A stretch of DNA of 32,499 nt from Streptomyces mayonensis (lineage in GTDB: Bacteria; Actinomycetota; Actinomycetes; Streptomycetales; Streptomycetaceae), in assembly GCF_018982965.1 (NCBI RefSeq), contig NZ_JACBYP010000093.1:1-32499 (forward strand). Reading direction: 5' to 3'. The notes under the pieces were generated by a model that saw nothing but the letters and a program-made list of their open reading frames with translations, ran no database searches and had not been told where the DNA came from. The translations under genes and the position numbers were made by a program. Position 1 is the first letter of the stretch, and every line of letters begins with the position of its first letter. This document shows positions 16,036 through 23,310 of this stretch, in pieces.

Positions 16036-17094
16036 TCAGCCGCCCCGTCCGGCGCGGCCCGCGCGGGCGAGCAGCCACAGCAGGTACGGGGCGCCGACCA
16101 CGCTGGTCACCACGCCCACCGGCAGTTGGGTGTCCGGCAGCAGGTGCTGCGCGGCGAAGTCGGCGGCGCAGACCAGGGCGGCCCCGGTCAGCGCGGACGG
16201 GATCAGGGCCGCGCCCTGGCCCGGCAGCAGGCGGCGGGCGATCGGCGGGCTGACGAAGGCGACGAACCCGATGGGGCCGGCCGCCGCCGTCGCCACTCCG
16301 ACCAGCGCGGTGGCGCTCGCCAGCAGGGCCAGCCGGCCGCGCTCGACGCGGGCGCCGAGGCCGCCCGCCGCCTCGTCGCCGAGCTGGAGTGCCGTGAGGC
16401 TGCGGGAGGCGGCCAGAGTGAGCGGGACCAGCACGGCGGCGCAGCCGAGCAGGGGCCACAGCTGGTCCCAGGAGCGGCCGTTGAGGCTGCCGGCCAGCCA
16501 CACGAAGGCGTTCTGCGCCTCGGTGACCTCGGAGCGGGTCATCAGGTACGAGCGGAGACTGACCAGGCCGGCGGCGACGCCGATGCCGATGAGCACGAAC
16601 CGGCCGCCGCTCACCCCGCCACGCCAGGCCAGCAGGTAGATGAGGGTCCCGGCCACGAGCGCGCCGGCCAGTGCCCCGCCGGACAGGGCGAGGCCGCTGA
16701 GCCCGAACGCCATGGAGGCGAGGACGGCGGCAGCGCTCGCACCGGCGCTGACGCCGATGATGTCGGGACTGGCCAGGGGGTTGCGCAGCAGCGCCTGGAA
16801 GACGGCGCCGGACAGTCCGAAGCAGAGGCCGACGGCCAGCGCGAGCAGGGCGCGCGGCAGCCGCAGTTCGTGTACGGCGAACCGGCTGCCCGCGTCGCCG
16901 CCGCCGGTGAGGACGGCCCAGACGTCGGCGAGCGGCACGTCGATGTCGCCGATGGTGAGGCAGGCCAGGAACGCGGCCAGCGCGCCCAGGAGGAGGCAGG
17001 CGCAGACGAGCGCGAAGCGGATGCGGCGGGCGAGTCGGAGCCGCTCCACGCGGGCGGCGGCCTCGACTGCGGCCTCGGCGGCGGTCGGGTTCAC
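16036..17094 (-). CDS. FecCD-family siderophore importer permease (second subunit)
   Basis: This 352-residue permease would form the transmembrane channel with the 17091-18131 product. It shows the FecCD landmarks: LRLPRALLALAVG and QALLRNPLASPDIIGVSAGA in the first half, a GPIGFVAFVSPPIARRLLPG loop that contacts the ATPase, and a C-terminal LPVGVVTSVVGAPYLLWLL segment. About ten membrane segments are expected. The GTG at 17094 overlaps the stop of the preceding permease by four bases (GTGA), showing translational coupling. The usual size is 330-350 residues. Two separate permease genes here contrast with the single fused permease of the importer at 20870. Confidence 0.94.
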   Translation of the reverse strand: MNPTAAEAAVEAAARVERLRLARRIRFALVCACLLLGALAAFLACLTIGDIDVPLADVWAVLTGGGDAGSRFAVHELRLPRALLALAVGLCFGLSGAVFQALLRNPLASPDIIGVSAGASAAAVLASMAFGLSGLALSGGALAGALVAGTLIYLLAWRGGVSGGRFVLIGIGVAAGLVSLRSYLMTRSEVTEAQNAFVWLAGSLNGRSWDQLWPLLGCAAVLVPLTLAASRSLTALQLGDEAAGGLGARVERGRLALLASATALVGVATAAAGPIGFVAFVSPPIARRLLPGQGAALIPSALTGAALVCAADFAAQHLLPDTQLPVGVVTSVVGAPYLLWLLARAGRAGRGG

Positions 17095-18131
17095 AGGGCG
17101 GCCTTCCCACGCCGGCGGACCAGGAGGATGAACGGCACACAGCCCACGGCGGCGGTGACGACGCCGACCTGCACCTCGCCCGGGCGGGCCACGACCCTGC
17201 CGAGTACGTCGGCGACCAGCAGCAGCACGGGCGCGAGCAGGGCGCTGTACGGGAGGATCCAGCGGTGGTCGGGTCCGGTGAACATGCGTACGGCGTGCGG
17301 GACGGCGAGGCCGACGAAGCCGATGGGTCCGGCCACCGCGGTGGCCGCGCCGCACAGCAGGACGGTGCTCGCGGCCCCGGCCAGCCGGGCGACGGCGACG
17401 CGCTGGCCGAGGGCGCGGGCGACGTCGTCCCCGAGGGCCAGTCCGTTCAGGCGCGGGCCGAGGCCGAGGGCGAGGACGCCGCCGGCGGCGACGAAGGGCA
17501 GCGCCTGGAGGAGGACGTCGAGGTCCCGGCCGTTGAGGGCGCCGACCTGCCAGAACCTGAACTGGTCGTACGTCCGGCTGTCGGTGAGCAGCATGGTGTC
17601 GGTGACGGAGATCAGCAGTGCGGTGGCGGCGGCACCGGCGAGGGCGAGTTTGACGGGGGTGGCGCCCTCGCGGCCGAAGCTGGCCACCCCGTAGACGAGG
17701 ACCGCGGCGAGGCAGGCGCCCAGGAAGCCGAACCAGATGTACTGCTCGGGCTCGGTGAGGGAGAGCACGCTCATGGCGAAGACGACGGCGACGGCGGCGC
17801 CCGAGTTGATGCCGAGCAGGCCGGGGTCGGCGAGCGGGTTGCGGGTGACGCCCTGCATCACGGTGCCGGCCAGGCCCAGGGCGACGCCGGCCAGCAGACC
17901 GGCCAGGGTGCGCGGTATCCGCACCTCCCGCACGACGAGCTGGCCGCGGACGGAGCGGTCGGGGTCGAACACGCCGTGCACGAGGTCGTGGAGGGATACC
18001 TGGCCGGAGCCGACGCCGAGGCTGAGGACGGTGGCCGCGAGCAGCAGCACGGCGAGTCCGCAGAGCCCCGCGGTGAGGATCCCGTGCCGGGATGCGTGCC
18101 GCGGCGGCGGGACAGGTGGGGCTGGGGGCAT
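17091..18131 (-). CDS. FecCD-family siderophore importer permease (first subunit)
   Basis: This 346-residue permease opens the minus-strand iron-uptake operon. It has a Pro-rich cytoplasmic start, then FecCD landmarks VRIPRTLAGLLAG, MQGVTRNPLADPGLLGINSGA, the ATPase-contact loop GPIGFVGLAVPHAVRM, and a C-terminal GVVTAAVGCVPFILLV, with about ten membrane segments. ATG at 18131 is preferred because GAGGA lies ten bases upstream. A GTG twelve codons earlier (18167) lacks a good ribosome site and lies in a 22-bp direct repeat. The operon's promoter should lie in the shared region with the PPOX gene, where an iron box sits at 18251-18269, 120 bp upstream of this start. Iron-repressed by a DmdR/IdeR-type regulator (inference). 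Confidence 0.94.
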   Translation of the reverse strand: MPPAPPVPPPRHASRHGILTAGLCGLAVLLLAATVLSLGVGSGQVSLHDLVHGVFDPDRSVRGQLVVREVRIPRTLAGLLAGVALGLAGTVMQGVTRNPLADPGLLGINSGAAVAVVFAMSVLSLTEPEQYIWFGFLGACLAAVLVYGVASFGREGATPVKLALAGAAATALLISVTDTMLLTDSRTYDQFRFWQVGALNGRDLDVLLQALPFVAAGGVLALGLGPRLNGLALGDDVARALGQRVAVARLAGAASTVLLCGAATAVAGPIGFVGLAVPHAVRMFTGPDHRWILPYSALLAPVLLLVADVLGRVVARPGEVQVGVVTAAVGCVPFILLVRRRGKAAL

Positions 18132-18164
18132 CTGCGGGTTCCTCGGAAGGGCGGCACGGAAGGA

Positions 18165-18208
18165 CACGGGGACGGTGGAAGGAAGGCGCGGGGACGGCGG
18201 AGGAAGGG
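18165..18208. repeat. 22-bp imperfect direct repeat in the importer leader
   Basis: CGGGGACGGTGGAAGGAAGG and CGGGGACGGCGGAGGAAGG lie about 22 bp apart, reading on the plus strand. On the transcribed minus strand they are C/T-rich leader sequence between the iron box and the first permease start. No function is evident. Confidence 0.6.
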
Positions 18209-18250
18209 CACGGTGGACAGCCCGAACTCACGGAGCAGTCACTCCGGGCA

Positions 18251-18269
18251 TTAGGTAAGGGGAACCTAA
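18251..18269. promoter_or_regulatory. Iron box (DmdR/IdeR-type operator) between divergent permease and PPOX genes
   Basis: The 19-bp palindrome TTAGGTAAGGGGAACCTAA matches the actinobacterial iron-box consensus TTAGGTTAGGCTAACCTAA at 16 of 19 positions, with both TTAGGT/ACCTAA arms perfect. It is placed to control both the minus-strand importer and the plus-strand PPOX gene. Confidence 0.85.
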
Positions 18270-18287
18270 CATCAGATAACGTTCCCC
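18259..18287. promoter_or_regulatory. Inverted repeat overlapping the iron box
   Basis: GGGGAAC (18259-18265) and GTTCCCC (18281-18287) are perfect 7-bp arms around a 15-base centre. The left arm lies within the iron box. It may be a second operator or a leader hairpin of the PPOX message. Confidence 0.4.
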
Positions 18288-18345
18288 GTGCAACCACCAG
18301 CCGGAGGCACCCGCTTCCGGCCAGCGCGAACACGGGGAGCAGGCC

Positions 18346-18918
18346 TTGTCCTTGCCGCACACGATCGACACGACGACCGCAGAGGGGCCGGACGCGGTCG
18401 CCGAGGACGGCTGGGTCGAGCTGGAGTCGCCCGCCGAACTGCGTGACCTGCTGGGCGAGCCCTGGCGCGTCGTCATCGACAAGGTCCACGACCGGCTCAC
18501 CGACCAGGACCTGGACATCCTGGCCCGCTCGCCCTTCTGCCTGCTGGCCACCTCCGACGCGGAGGGCAACTGCGACGTCTCGCCGCGCGGCGACTCCCCC
18601 GGATTCACGCACGTCCTCGGCCCGCGCACCCTCGCGCTGCCGGACCGGCCGGGGAACCGGCGCGGGGACAGCTTCCACAACATCCTCGACAATCCGCACG
18701 CCGGCCTGCTCTATCTGGTCCCGGGCGGCAAGGAGGTACTGCGGGTCAACGGCCGGGCCCGCATCCTCACCGACGCGCCCTTCTTCGACGCGATGGCACG
18801 CGACGGCAGGCGTCCGGCCCTGGCCCTGCTCCTGGAGATCGACGAGATCTACCTCCACTGCCCGCAGTCCCTGAATCGCGCGGGACTGTGGAAACCCCGG
18901 CCCCCGCAAGCGAGTTGA
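18346..18918 (+). CDS. PPOX-fold FMN-dependent protein, DR2398/MSMEG_1061-like
   Basis: This 190-residue soluble protein of the pyridoxamine-5'-phosphate-oxidase-like split-barrel superfamily has landmarks SPFCLLATSDAEGNCDVSPRGD, GNRRGDSFHNILDNPHAGLLYLVPG and a C-terminal YLHCPQSLNRAGLW. These fit the FMN-binding 'DR2398' group, whose reactions are mostly unassigned; members of the superfamily include flavin reductases and haem-degrading enzymes. The start is TTG at 18346, supported by GGGGAG eight bases upstream. It is alone between two siderophore importers, with an iron box 77-95 bases before its start. The context suggests a role in iron release or reduction, or in handling the siderophore, in the cytoplasm (inference). 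Vitamin B6 oxidation is an alternative but less consistent with context. Confidence 0.85.
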   Translation: MSLPHTIDTTTAEGPDAVAEDGWVELESPAELRDLLGEPWRVVIDKVHDRLTDQDLDILARSPFCLLATSDAEGNCDVSPRGDSPGFTHVLGPRTLALPDRPGNRRGDSFHNILDNPHAGLLYLVPGGKEVLRVNGRARILTDAPFFDAMARDGRRPALALLLEIDEIYLHCPQSLNRAGLWKPRPPQAS

Positions 18919-18997
18919 GCGACCACTCCGCACCCGCACCGGGACGGGCGGAAGGCCGGGCCGGGGGCCGTGTGACCCCCGCCTCTACCAGCACTTA

Positions 18998-19016
18998 TTA
19001 GGGTAGGCTAACCTTC
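18998..19016. promoter_or_regulatory. Iron box upstream of the second importer operon
   Basis: TTAGGGTAGGCTAACCTTC matches the 19-bp iron-box consensus TTAGGTTAGGCTAACCTAA at 16 positions. It ends six bases before the GTG at 19022, so it probably overlaps the promoter -10 region and transcription start. No clear -35 was identified. Confidence 0.8.
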
Positions 19017-19021
19017 GCCGG

Positions 19022-19882
19022 GTGAGATCAGGTGAGAGCGCAGCCGGTGCCCCGCGGCTGCGCGGACATGAACTGTCGGCGACGGGCGTGACCGTGGCGT
19101 ACGACGGCGTCGACGTCGTGCACGACGCGTCGGTAGGGCTCCGCCCCGGCGAAGTGACCGTGCTGGTCGGACCGAACGGCAGCGGGAAGTCGACGCTGCT
19201 GCGCACCGTCGCCCGGCTGCAGCGGGCCCGCAGCGCCACCGTGAGCATCGACGGCACCACCGACGGCCTGGCCCTGACGTCCCGTGAGTTCTCGCGGTAC
19301 GTGGCGCTGCTGACGCAGGGCCGCCCGACGCCCGGCGGGCTGACGGTGCGCGACGTCGTCGAGTTCGGCCGCTACCCGTACCGCGGGCGCTGGGGGCGGC
19401 CCGATCCGGACGGCCCGGCCGCCGTCGACCGGGCGCTCGCGCTCACGGGCGTCGACGGCTTCGCCGAGCGCGGCGCCGACCACCTCTCCGGCGGCCAGTT
19501 GCAGCGGGTGTGGCTCGCGAGCTGCCTCGCGCAGGAGACCGGCGTACTGCTCCTGGACGAGCCGACGACCTACCTCGATCTGCGCTACCAGGTCGAACTC
19601 CTCGACCTGATCCGCGACCTGGCGGACGACCACGGCATCGCCGTCGGTGTCGTCCTGCACGACCTGGACCAGGCGGCGGCCGTCGCCGACCGGATCGCGC
19701 TCCTCGAGGCGGGCCGGATCGTCGCCGACGGCCCGCCCGAGGACGTACTGACACCGGAGCGGCTGACCGCCGTGTACGGCATCCGGATCGACGTCGACAC
19801 CGACCCCCTCACCGGCCGGCTGCGCACCCGCCCGGTCGGCCGCCACCACATACGAACCGGAAGGCTCGGCACCACCTCATGA
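19022..19882 (+). CDS. Iron-siderophore ABC importer ATPase (second system)
   Basis: This 286-residue FecE/FepC-type ATPase has Walker A GPNGSGKST at about residues 50-58, signature LSGGQLQRVWLA, Walker B GVLLLDEPTTYLD and H-loop VVLHDLD, all intact. The GTG at 19022 has no Shine-Dalgarno sequence and follows an iron box by six bases, so the message may be leaderless. The next in-frame candidate would trim the N-terminus close to the ATPase core. The gene overlaps the binding-protein gene by four bases (ATGA). Gene order ATPase, lipoprotein, fused permease is the reverse of the neighbouring importer, suggesting independent origins rather than duplication in place. Iron-repressed expression is inferred from the box. 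Confidence 0.93.
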   Translation: MRSGESAAGAPRLRGHELSATGVTVAYDGVDVVHDASVGLRPGEVTVLVGPNGSGKSTLLRTVARLQRARSATVSIDGTTDGLALTSREFSRYVALLTQGRPTPGGLTVRDVVEFGRYPYRGRWGRPDPDGPAAVDRALALTGVDGFAERGADHLSGGQLQRVWLASCLAQETGVLLLDEPTTYLDLRYQVELLDLIRDLADDHGIAVGVVLHDLDQAAAVADRIALLEAGRIVADGPPEDVLTPERLTAVYGIRIDVDTDPLTGRLRTRPVGRHHIRTGRLGTTS

Positions 19883-20862
19883 GACGCCTGCTGCTCACCG
19901 CGGCCGCCACCACCGCCGCGGCGCTCGCCCTCGCCGCCTGCGGCACCACCGAACCCGCCGCCGACACGTCCGGGAAGAAGGCCTCCGGGGCCATCACGCT
20001 GAAGGACGGCAAGGGCACCGAGGTGAAGCTCGACGGACCGGCCACCAAGGTCGTCGCCACCGAGTGGATCGTGGTCGAGAGTCTCGTCTCGCTGGGCGTG
20101 GACCCGGTCGGTGTCGCGGACGTCAAGGGCTACACGACCTGGGACAGTTCCGTGCCGCTGAAGAACAAGCCCAAGGACATCGGGACCCGCGGCGAGCCCA
20201 GCATGGACACCGTGGCCTCACTGGCCCCTGACCTCATCGTCGCCACCACCGACCTCACCCCCGCCGCCGTCAAGCAGCTGCGCGAGGTCGCCCCGGTCAT
20301 CGAGGTGACCTCCGCCGACGGCGGCGGTCAGATCGACCAGATGCTGGAGAACGTCGACCTCATCGCCGAGGCGACCGGCACCACCGACCGCGCCAGGACG
20401 CTGCGCGAGGAGTTCGAGGCCAAGGTCGCCGAGGGCAGGAAGGCCCTGGCCGACGCCGGGGAGTCGGGCAGCGACTTCGCCTTCGCGGACGGCTACGTCG
20501 CCTCCAACCAGGTCTCGATCCGCCCCTACACCGCGACCTCGCTCATCGGTGAGGTCAACGAGGCGATCGGTCTGAAGAACGCCTGGACGGTGAAGGGCGA
20601 CGCCGCGTACGGCCTCGGCTCCACCGACGTCGAAGGGCTGACCGGGCTGCCCAAGGACACGCGGTTCGCGTACATCGGCAACGAGGACGACCCGACGGCC
20701 ACGCCGTTCAGCGGCGAGCTCGCCGAGAACCCGGTGTGGAAGTCGCTGCCGTTCGTGAAGGGCGGCGACGTGCACCGGCTGGACGACGGCATCTGGATGT
20801 TCGGCGGCCCCGGGTCGATGGAGGCGTACATCGACGCCGTCGTCGGCGCGCTGACGAAGTAG
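19879..20862 (+). CDS. Iron-siderophore ABC importer, substrate-binding lipoprotein (second system)
   Basis: This 327-residue class III binding protein has a lipoprotein signal (MRRLLLTAAA start, lipobox LAAC, acylated Cys21). The mature domain contains PATKVVATEWIVVESLVSLG, then PSMDTVASLAPDLIVATT, and ends with a conserved FGGPGSMEAYIDAVV helix. It would bind ferric-siderophore at the outer face of the membrane and feed the fused permease encoded next. The ATG at 19879 overlaps the ATPase stop by four bases. It is not closely similar to the lipoprotein at 13854 (different motif wording throughout), so the two importers probably take different ligands. The ligand is not predictable. Confidence 0.92.
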   Translation: MRRLLLTAAATTAAALALAACGTTEPAADTSGKKASGAITLKDGKGTEVKLDGPATKVVATEWIVVESLVSLGVDPVGVADVKGYTTWDSSVPLKNKPKDIGTRGEPSMDTVASLAPDLIVATTDLTPAAVKQLREVAPVIEVTSADGGGQIDQMLENVDLIAEATGTTDRARTLREEFEAKVAEGRKALADAGESGSDFAFADGYVASNQVSIRPYTATSLIGEVNEAIGLKNAWTVKGDAAYGLGSTDVEGLTGLPKDTRFAYIGNEDDPTATPFSGELAENPVWKSLPFVKGGDVHRLDDGIWMFGGPGSMEAYIDAVVGALTK

Positions 20863-20869
20863 CGCGGAC

Positions 20870-23011
20870 ATGGCCGTCACCGCAACCGAGTCCGGATCCG
20901 GGTCCGAGTCCGGGTCCGAGGCCAGGCCCGAGACCGGTCCGGCCGCCGGACCGGCCGCCGGACCGGCCGCCGGTCCGCAGGCGGGCCCCGCGTCCCGGTG
21001 GGGCGCGGCCGCGGTGACGGCCGGGATCGTCCTGCTGGTCGCCGTCCTGGCCGTCGTCGACATCACGCAGGGCACCGCCGCCGCGGGACTCCCGGAAGTC
21101 CTCCGGGCGCTGACCGGCCGGGCCGACCCGGACGACGCGTCCGTCGTCGTCGCCTCCCGGCTGCCCCGGGCGACCGCGGGGCTGCTGGTCGGCGCCGTCC
21201 TCGGCGCGGCCGGCGCCGTGCTGCAGGCGGTCAGCCGCAACGTCCTGGCCTCCCCCGACACCCTCGCGGTGAACGCGGGCGCCTACCTGGCGCTCGGGGT
21301 GACCGGCGCCACCGGCCTCTCGCTGCCCATGCTCGCCTCCTCCGGTGTCGCCTTCGCGGGCGGACTGGCGGCCGCGGCCGTCGTGCTCGGCCTGTCCGGC
21401 CTCGGCACCGGCACCGTCCGGCTCGTACTGGCCGGCACCGCCCTGATGCTGGGCCTGCACTCCATGACCCAGGCGCTGCTCCTGCTCTTCCCCGAGCAGA
21501 CGGAGGGCCTGTACCAGTGGAACCAGGGGAGCATCTCCCAGAACGGCTTCGACGGCGTCCTGCAGATGCTGCCGATCGCCGTGGTCGGCCTGGTGGGACT
21601 GCTGCTGACGGCCCGCCGGGTGGACGCGCTGGCCCTCGGCGACGACGTGGCGCGCGGCCTCGGCGTCCCGGTGCGGGCCACCCGGGTCACGGTGGTCGTG
21701 CTGGCCGCGCTGCTGTCCGCGGCCGCGGTCACCCTCGCCGGGCCGATCGGCTTCGTCGGCCTGTGCGCGCCCGCCCTCGTCCGTCCGCTCGCCCGCCGCC
21801 TGCGCGGCTTCGCCCGCTCGCGCACGGCCGTGCCCGCGGCGGCCCTCACCGGCGCGGCCCTGGTGCTCGGTTCGGACGTGCTGCTGCGCGCCCTGGTGAG
21901 CGACGACCGCGCGGTGGCGGTGCCCACGGGGGTGGTCACCAGCCTGGTCGGGGCGGTGTTCCTCGTCGTCATGGCGGTCCGGCTGCGCGACACGGCCGGG
22001 GCCGGGGCCGCCGACCGGCTGCGCGTCCCGAGCCGGGCGGTGTTCCTCGCCACGGTCGCCGTCCTGGTGGCCGTGCTGGTGGGTCTCGTGATCGCCGCCG
22101 TCCTGGTGGGCGACAGCAAGCTGCTCCTTGGCGACGTCGTCAACTGGGCCGGGGGGCGGGCGGGGCGGACCGTCTCGTTCGTCCTGGACACCCGGGTGCC
22201 CCGGGTGCTGGCCGCGCTCGGCGCGGGTGCGGCGCTCGCCCTGGCCGGCACGCTCGTGCAGGCCGTCACCCGCAACCCGCTCGCCGAGCCGAACGTCCTC
22301 GGCGTGACCGGCGGCGGTGCGCTGGGCGCGGTGATCCTGGTGACCACCGTGCCGGCCGCCGGGACCTGGGGCGTGGCGGGGGCCGCGTTCGCCGGGTCGG
22401 CCGTCACCGCGGTGCTGGTCTTCGGGCTCGCCGCCCGGGGCGGTTTCCGGCAGAACCGGCTGGTCCTGGTCGGCATCGGCGTGGCCTCCGGGACGGCGGC
22501 GCTGATCAGCCTGCTGATCGTGCTCACCGATCCGTTCAACGCGACCAAGGCGCTGACCTGGCTGTCGGGTTCCACCTACGGGCGGACCATGCCGGACGTC
22601 CTGCCGGTCGCGCTGGTGCTGGCGGTCGGCATCGCGGTGGCGGTCGCCCGGCGCACCGAGCTGGACCTGATCTCCCTGGACGAGGACACGCCCCGGCTGC
22701 TCGGACTGCGACTGGGCCCCGGCCGCCTCGGGTTCCTGGTGCTGAGCGTCGTCCTCAGCTCCACCGCCGTGGCCTGCGCCGGCACCATCGGCTTCGTGGG
22801 GCTCGTGGCCCCACACGCGGCACGCGCCCTGGTGGGCCGCCGGCACGTACGGGTGGTGCCGGTCGCGGTCCTGCTGGGCGCCGCGCTCGTCTGCGCCGCC
22901 GACCTGCTCGGCCGTACGGTGATCGCCCCGGCCCAGCTCGGCGCCGGGCTCATGACGGCGGTGATCGGAACGCCGTACTTCCTCTACCTCCTGGTACGCA
23001 GCCGCCGTTGA
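20870..23011 (+). CDS. Double-length fused FecCD siderophore permease
   Basis: This 713-residue protein holds two complete FecCD permease domains in one chain, an arrangement known from FhuB. The first half (about residues 40-365) has SRLPRATAGLLVG, LQAVSRNVLASPDTLAVNAGA and GPIGFVGLCAPALVRP. The second half (about 375-713) has TRVPRVLAALGAG, VQAVTRNPLAEPNVLGVTGGG and GTIGFVGLVAPHAARA, and ends in GTPYFLYLLVRSRR. About 20 membrane segments are expected. Both halves keep the ATPase-contact loop, so one chain should replace the usual permease pair. The N-terminal 40 residues are Ser/Glu/Gly and then Gly-Pro-Ala-Ala repeats from 12-bp DNA repeats. The ATG at 20870, eight bases after the lipoprotein stop, has only weak ribosome-site sequence (GCGGA). 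The 3' end lies in a 30-bp tandem repeat. Confidence 0.94.
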   Translation: MAVTATESGSGSESGSEARPETGPAAGPAAGPAAGPQAGPASRWGAAAVTAGIVLLVAVLAVVDITQGTAAAGLPEVLRALTGRADPDDASVVVASRLPRATAGLLVGAVLGAAGAVLQAVSRNVLASPDTLAVNAGAYLALGVTGATGLSLPMLASSGVAFAGGLAAAAVVLGLSGLGTGTVRLVLAGTALMLGLHSMTQALLLLFPEQTEGLYQWNQGSISQNGFDGVLQMLPIAVVGLVGLLLTARRVDALALGDDVARGLGVPVRATRVTVVVLAALLSAAAVTLAGPIGFVGLCAPALVRPLARRLRGFARSRTAVPAAALTGAALVLGSDVLLRALVSDDRAVAVPTGVVTSLVGAVFLVVMAVRLRDTAGAGAADRLRVPSRAVFLATVAVLVAVLVGLVIAAVLVGDSKLLLGDVVNWAGGRAGRTVSFVLDTRVPRVLAALGAGAALALAGTLVQAVTRNPLAEPNVLGVTGGGALGAVILVTTVPAAGTWGVAGAAFAGSAVTAVLVFGLAARGGFRQNRLVLVGIGVASGTAALISLLIVLTDPFNATKALTWLSGSTYGRTMPDVLPVALVLAVGIAVAVARRTELDLISLDEDTPRLLGLRLGPGRLGFLVLSVVLSSTAVACAGTIGFVGLVAPHAARALVGRRHVRVVPVAVLLGAALVCAADLLGRTVIAPAQLGAGLMTAVIGTPYFLYLLVRSRR
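20936..20983. repeat. 12-bp tandem repeat inside the fused permease N-terminus
   Basis: Four adjacent 12-bp units start at 20936, 20948, 20960 and 20972. The middle two are identical (GGACCGGCCGCC) and the outer two differ slightly. They encode Gly-Pro-Ala-Ala units. Just upstream (about 20890-20920) a second 12-bp pattern, TCCGGGTCCGAG, encodes Ser-Gly-Ser-Glu. Confidence 0.88.
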
Positions 23012-23080
23012 CCGGACCTCCTGGTACGCAGCCGCCGTTGACCGGACCTCCCGGTACGCGGCCGCCGTTGCCGGTCCCTC
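22991..23080. repeat. 30-bp tandem repeat duplicating a gene's last codons and stop
   Basis: Copies at 22991-23020 and 23021-23050 are identical; the third at 23051-23080 differs at a few positions. Each of the first two contains LeuValArgSerArgArg codons followed by TGA, so the stop of the fused permease is repeated in frame at 23039-23041. Confidence 0.95.
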
Positions 23081-23084
23081 CGGA

Positions 23085-23129
23085 ACGCCCGGCCGGTCTC
23101 CCCGGTGCGCCTTTGGACCGGCCGGGCGT
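23085..23129 (+). terminator. Hairpin terminator after the second siderophore importer
   Basis: CGCCCGGCCGGTC (23086-23098) pairs perfectly with GACCGGCCGGGCG (23116-23128), plus one flanking A-T pair, around a 17-base loop. It lies 74 bases after the fused permease stop, beyond the 30-bp repeats, and upstream of the lipase promoter region. Confidence 0.75.
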
Positions 23130-23310
23130 CGCCCGCACGCCTCCTGTTAGACGGAATGTCAAGTTACTGAACCGTAATGTGCTGGGTGCTACCCCTGGTA
23201 ACCCCTGGCCGGATACGGTCCCGTAACCCCACAGGAGCAGCGCGACCACGGCCCTCTCCCCCCACCGGACCGCGGACGACCGGTTCCGGCCCTTCCCCAG
23301 GAGGTTCGCC
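23130..23310 (+). promoter_or_regulatory. Lipase upstream region
   Basis: From about 23145 to 23235 the composition is clearly more AT-rich than its surroundings (for example TGTTAGACGGAATGTCAAGTT, written here as a short stretch starting near 23146 and ending near 23166). Short direct repeats of ACCCCTGG occur at about 23195-23210. GGATACGGT near 23211 is a possible -10. This is where I would expect the lipase promoter, but no site is firm. Confidence 0.35.

Noticed and set aside
13854..23011. A siderophore biosynthesis cluster linked with the importers
   Set aside because: No NRPS, IucA/IucC-type synthetase or hydroxylase gene is visible, only uptake genes and the PPOX protein.
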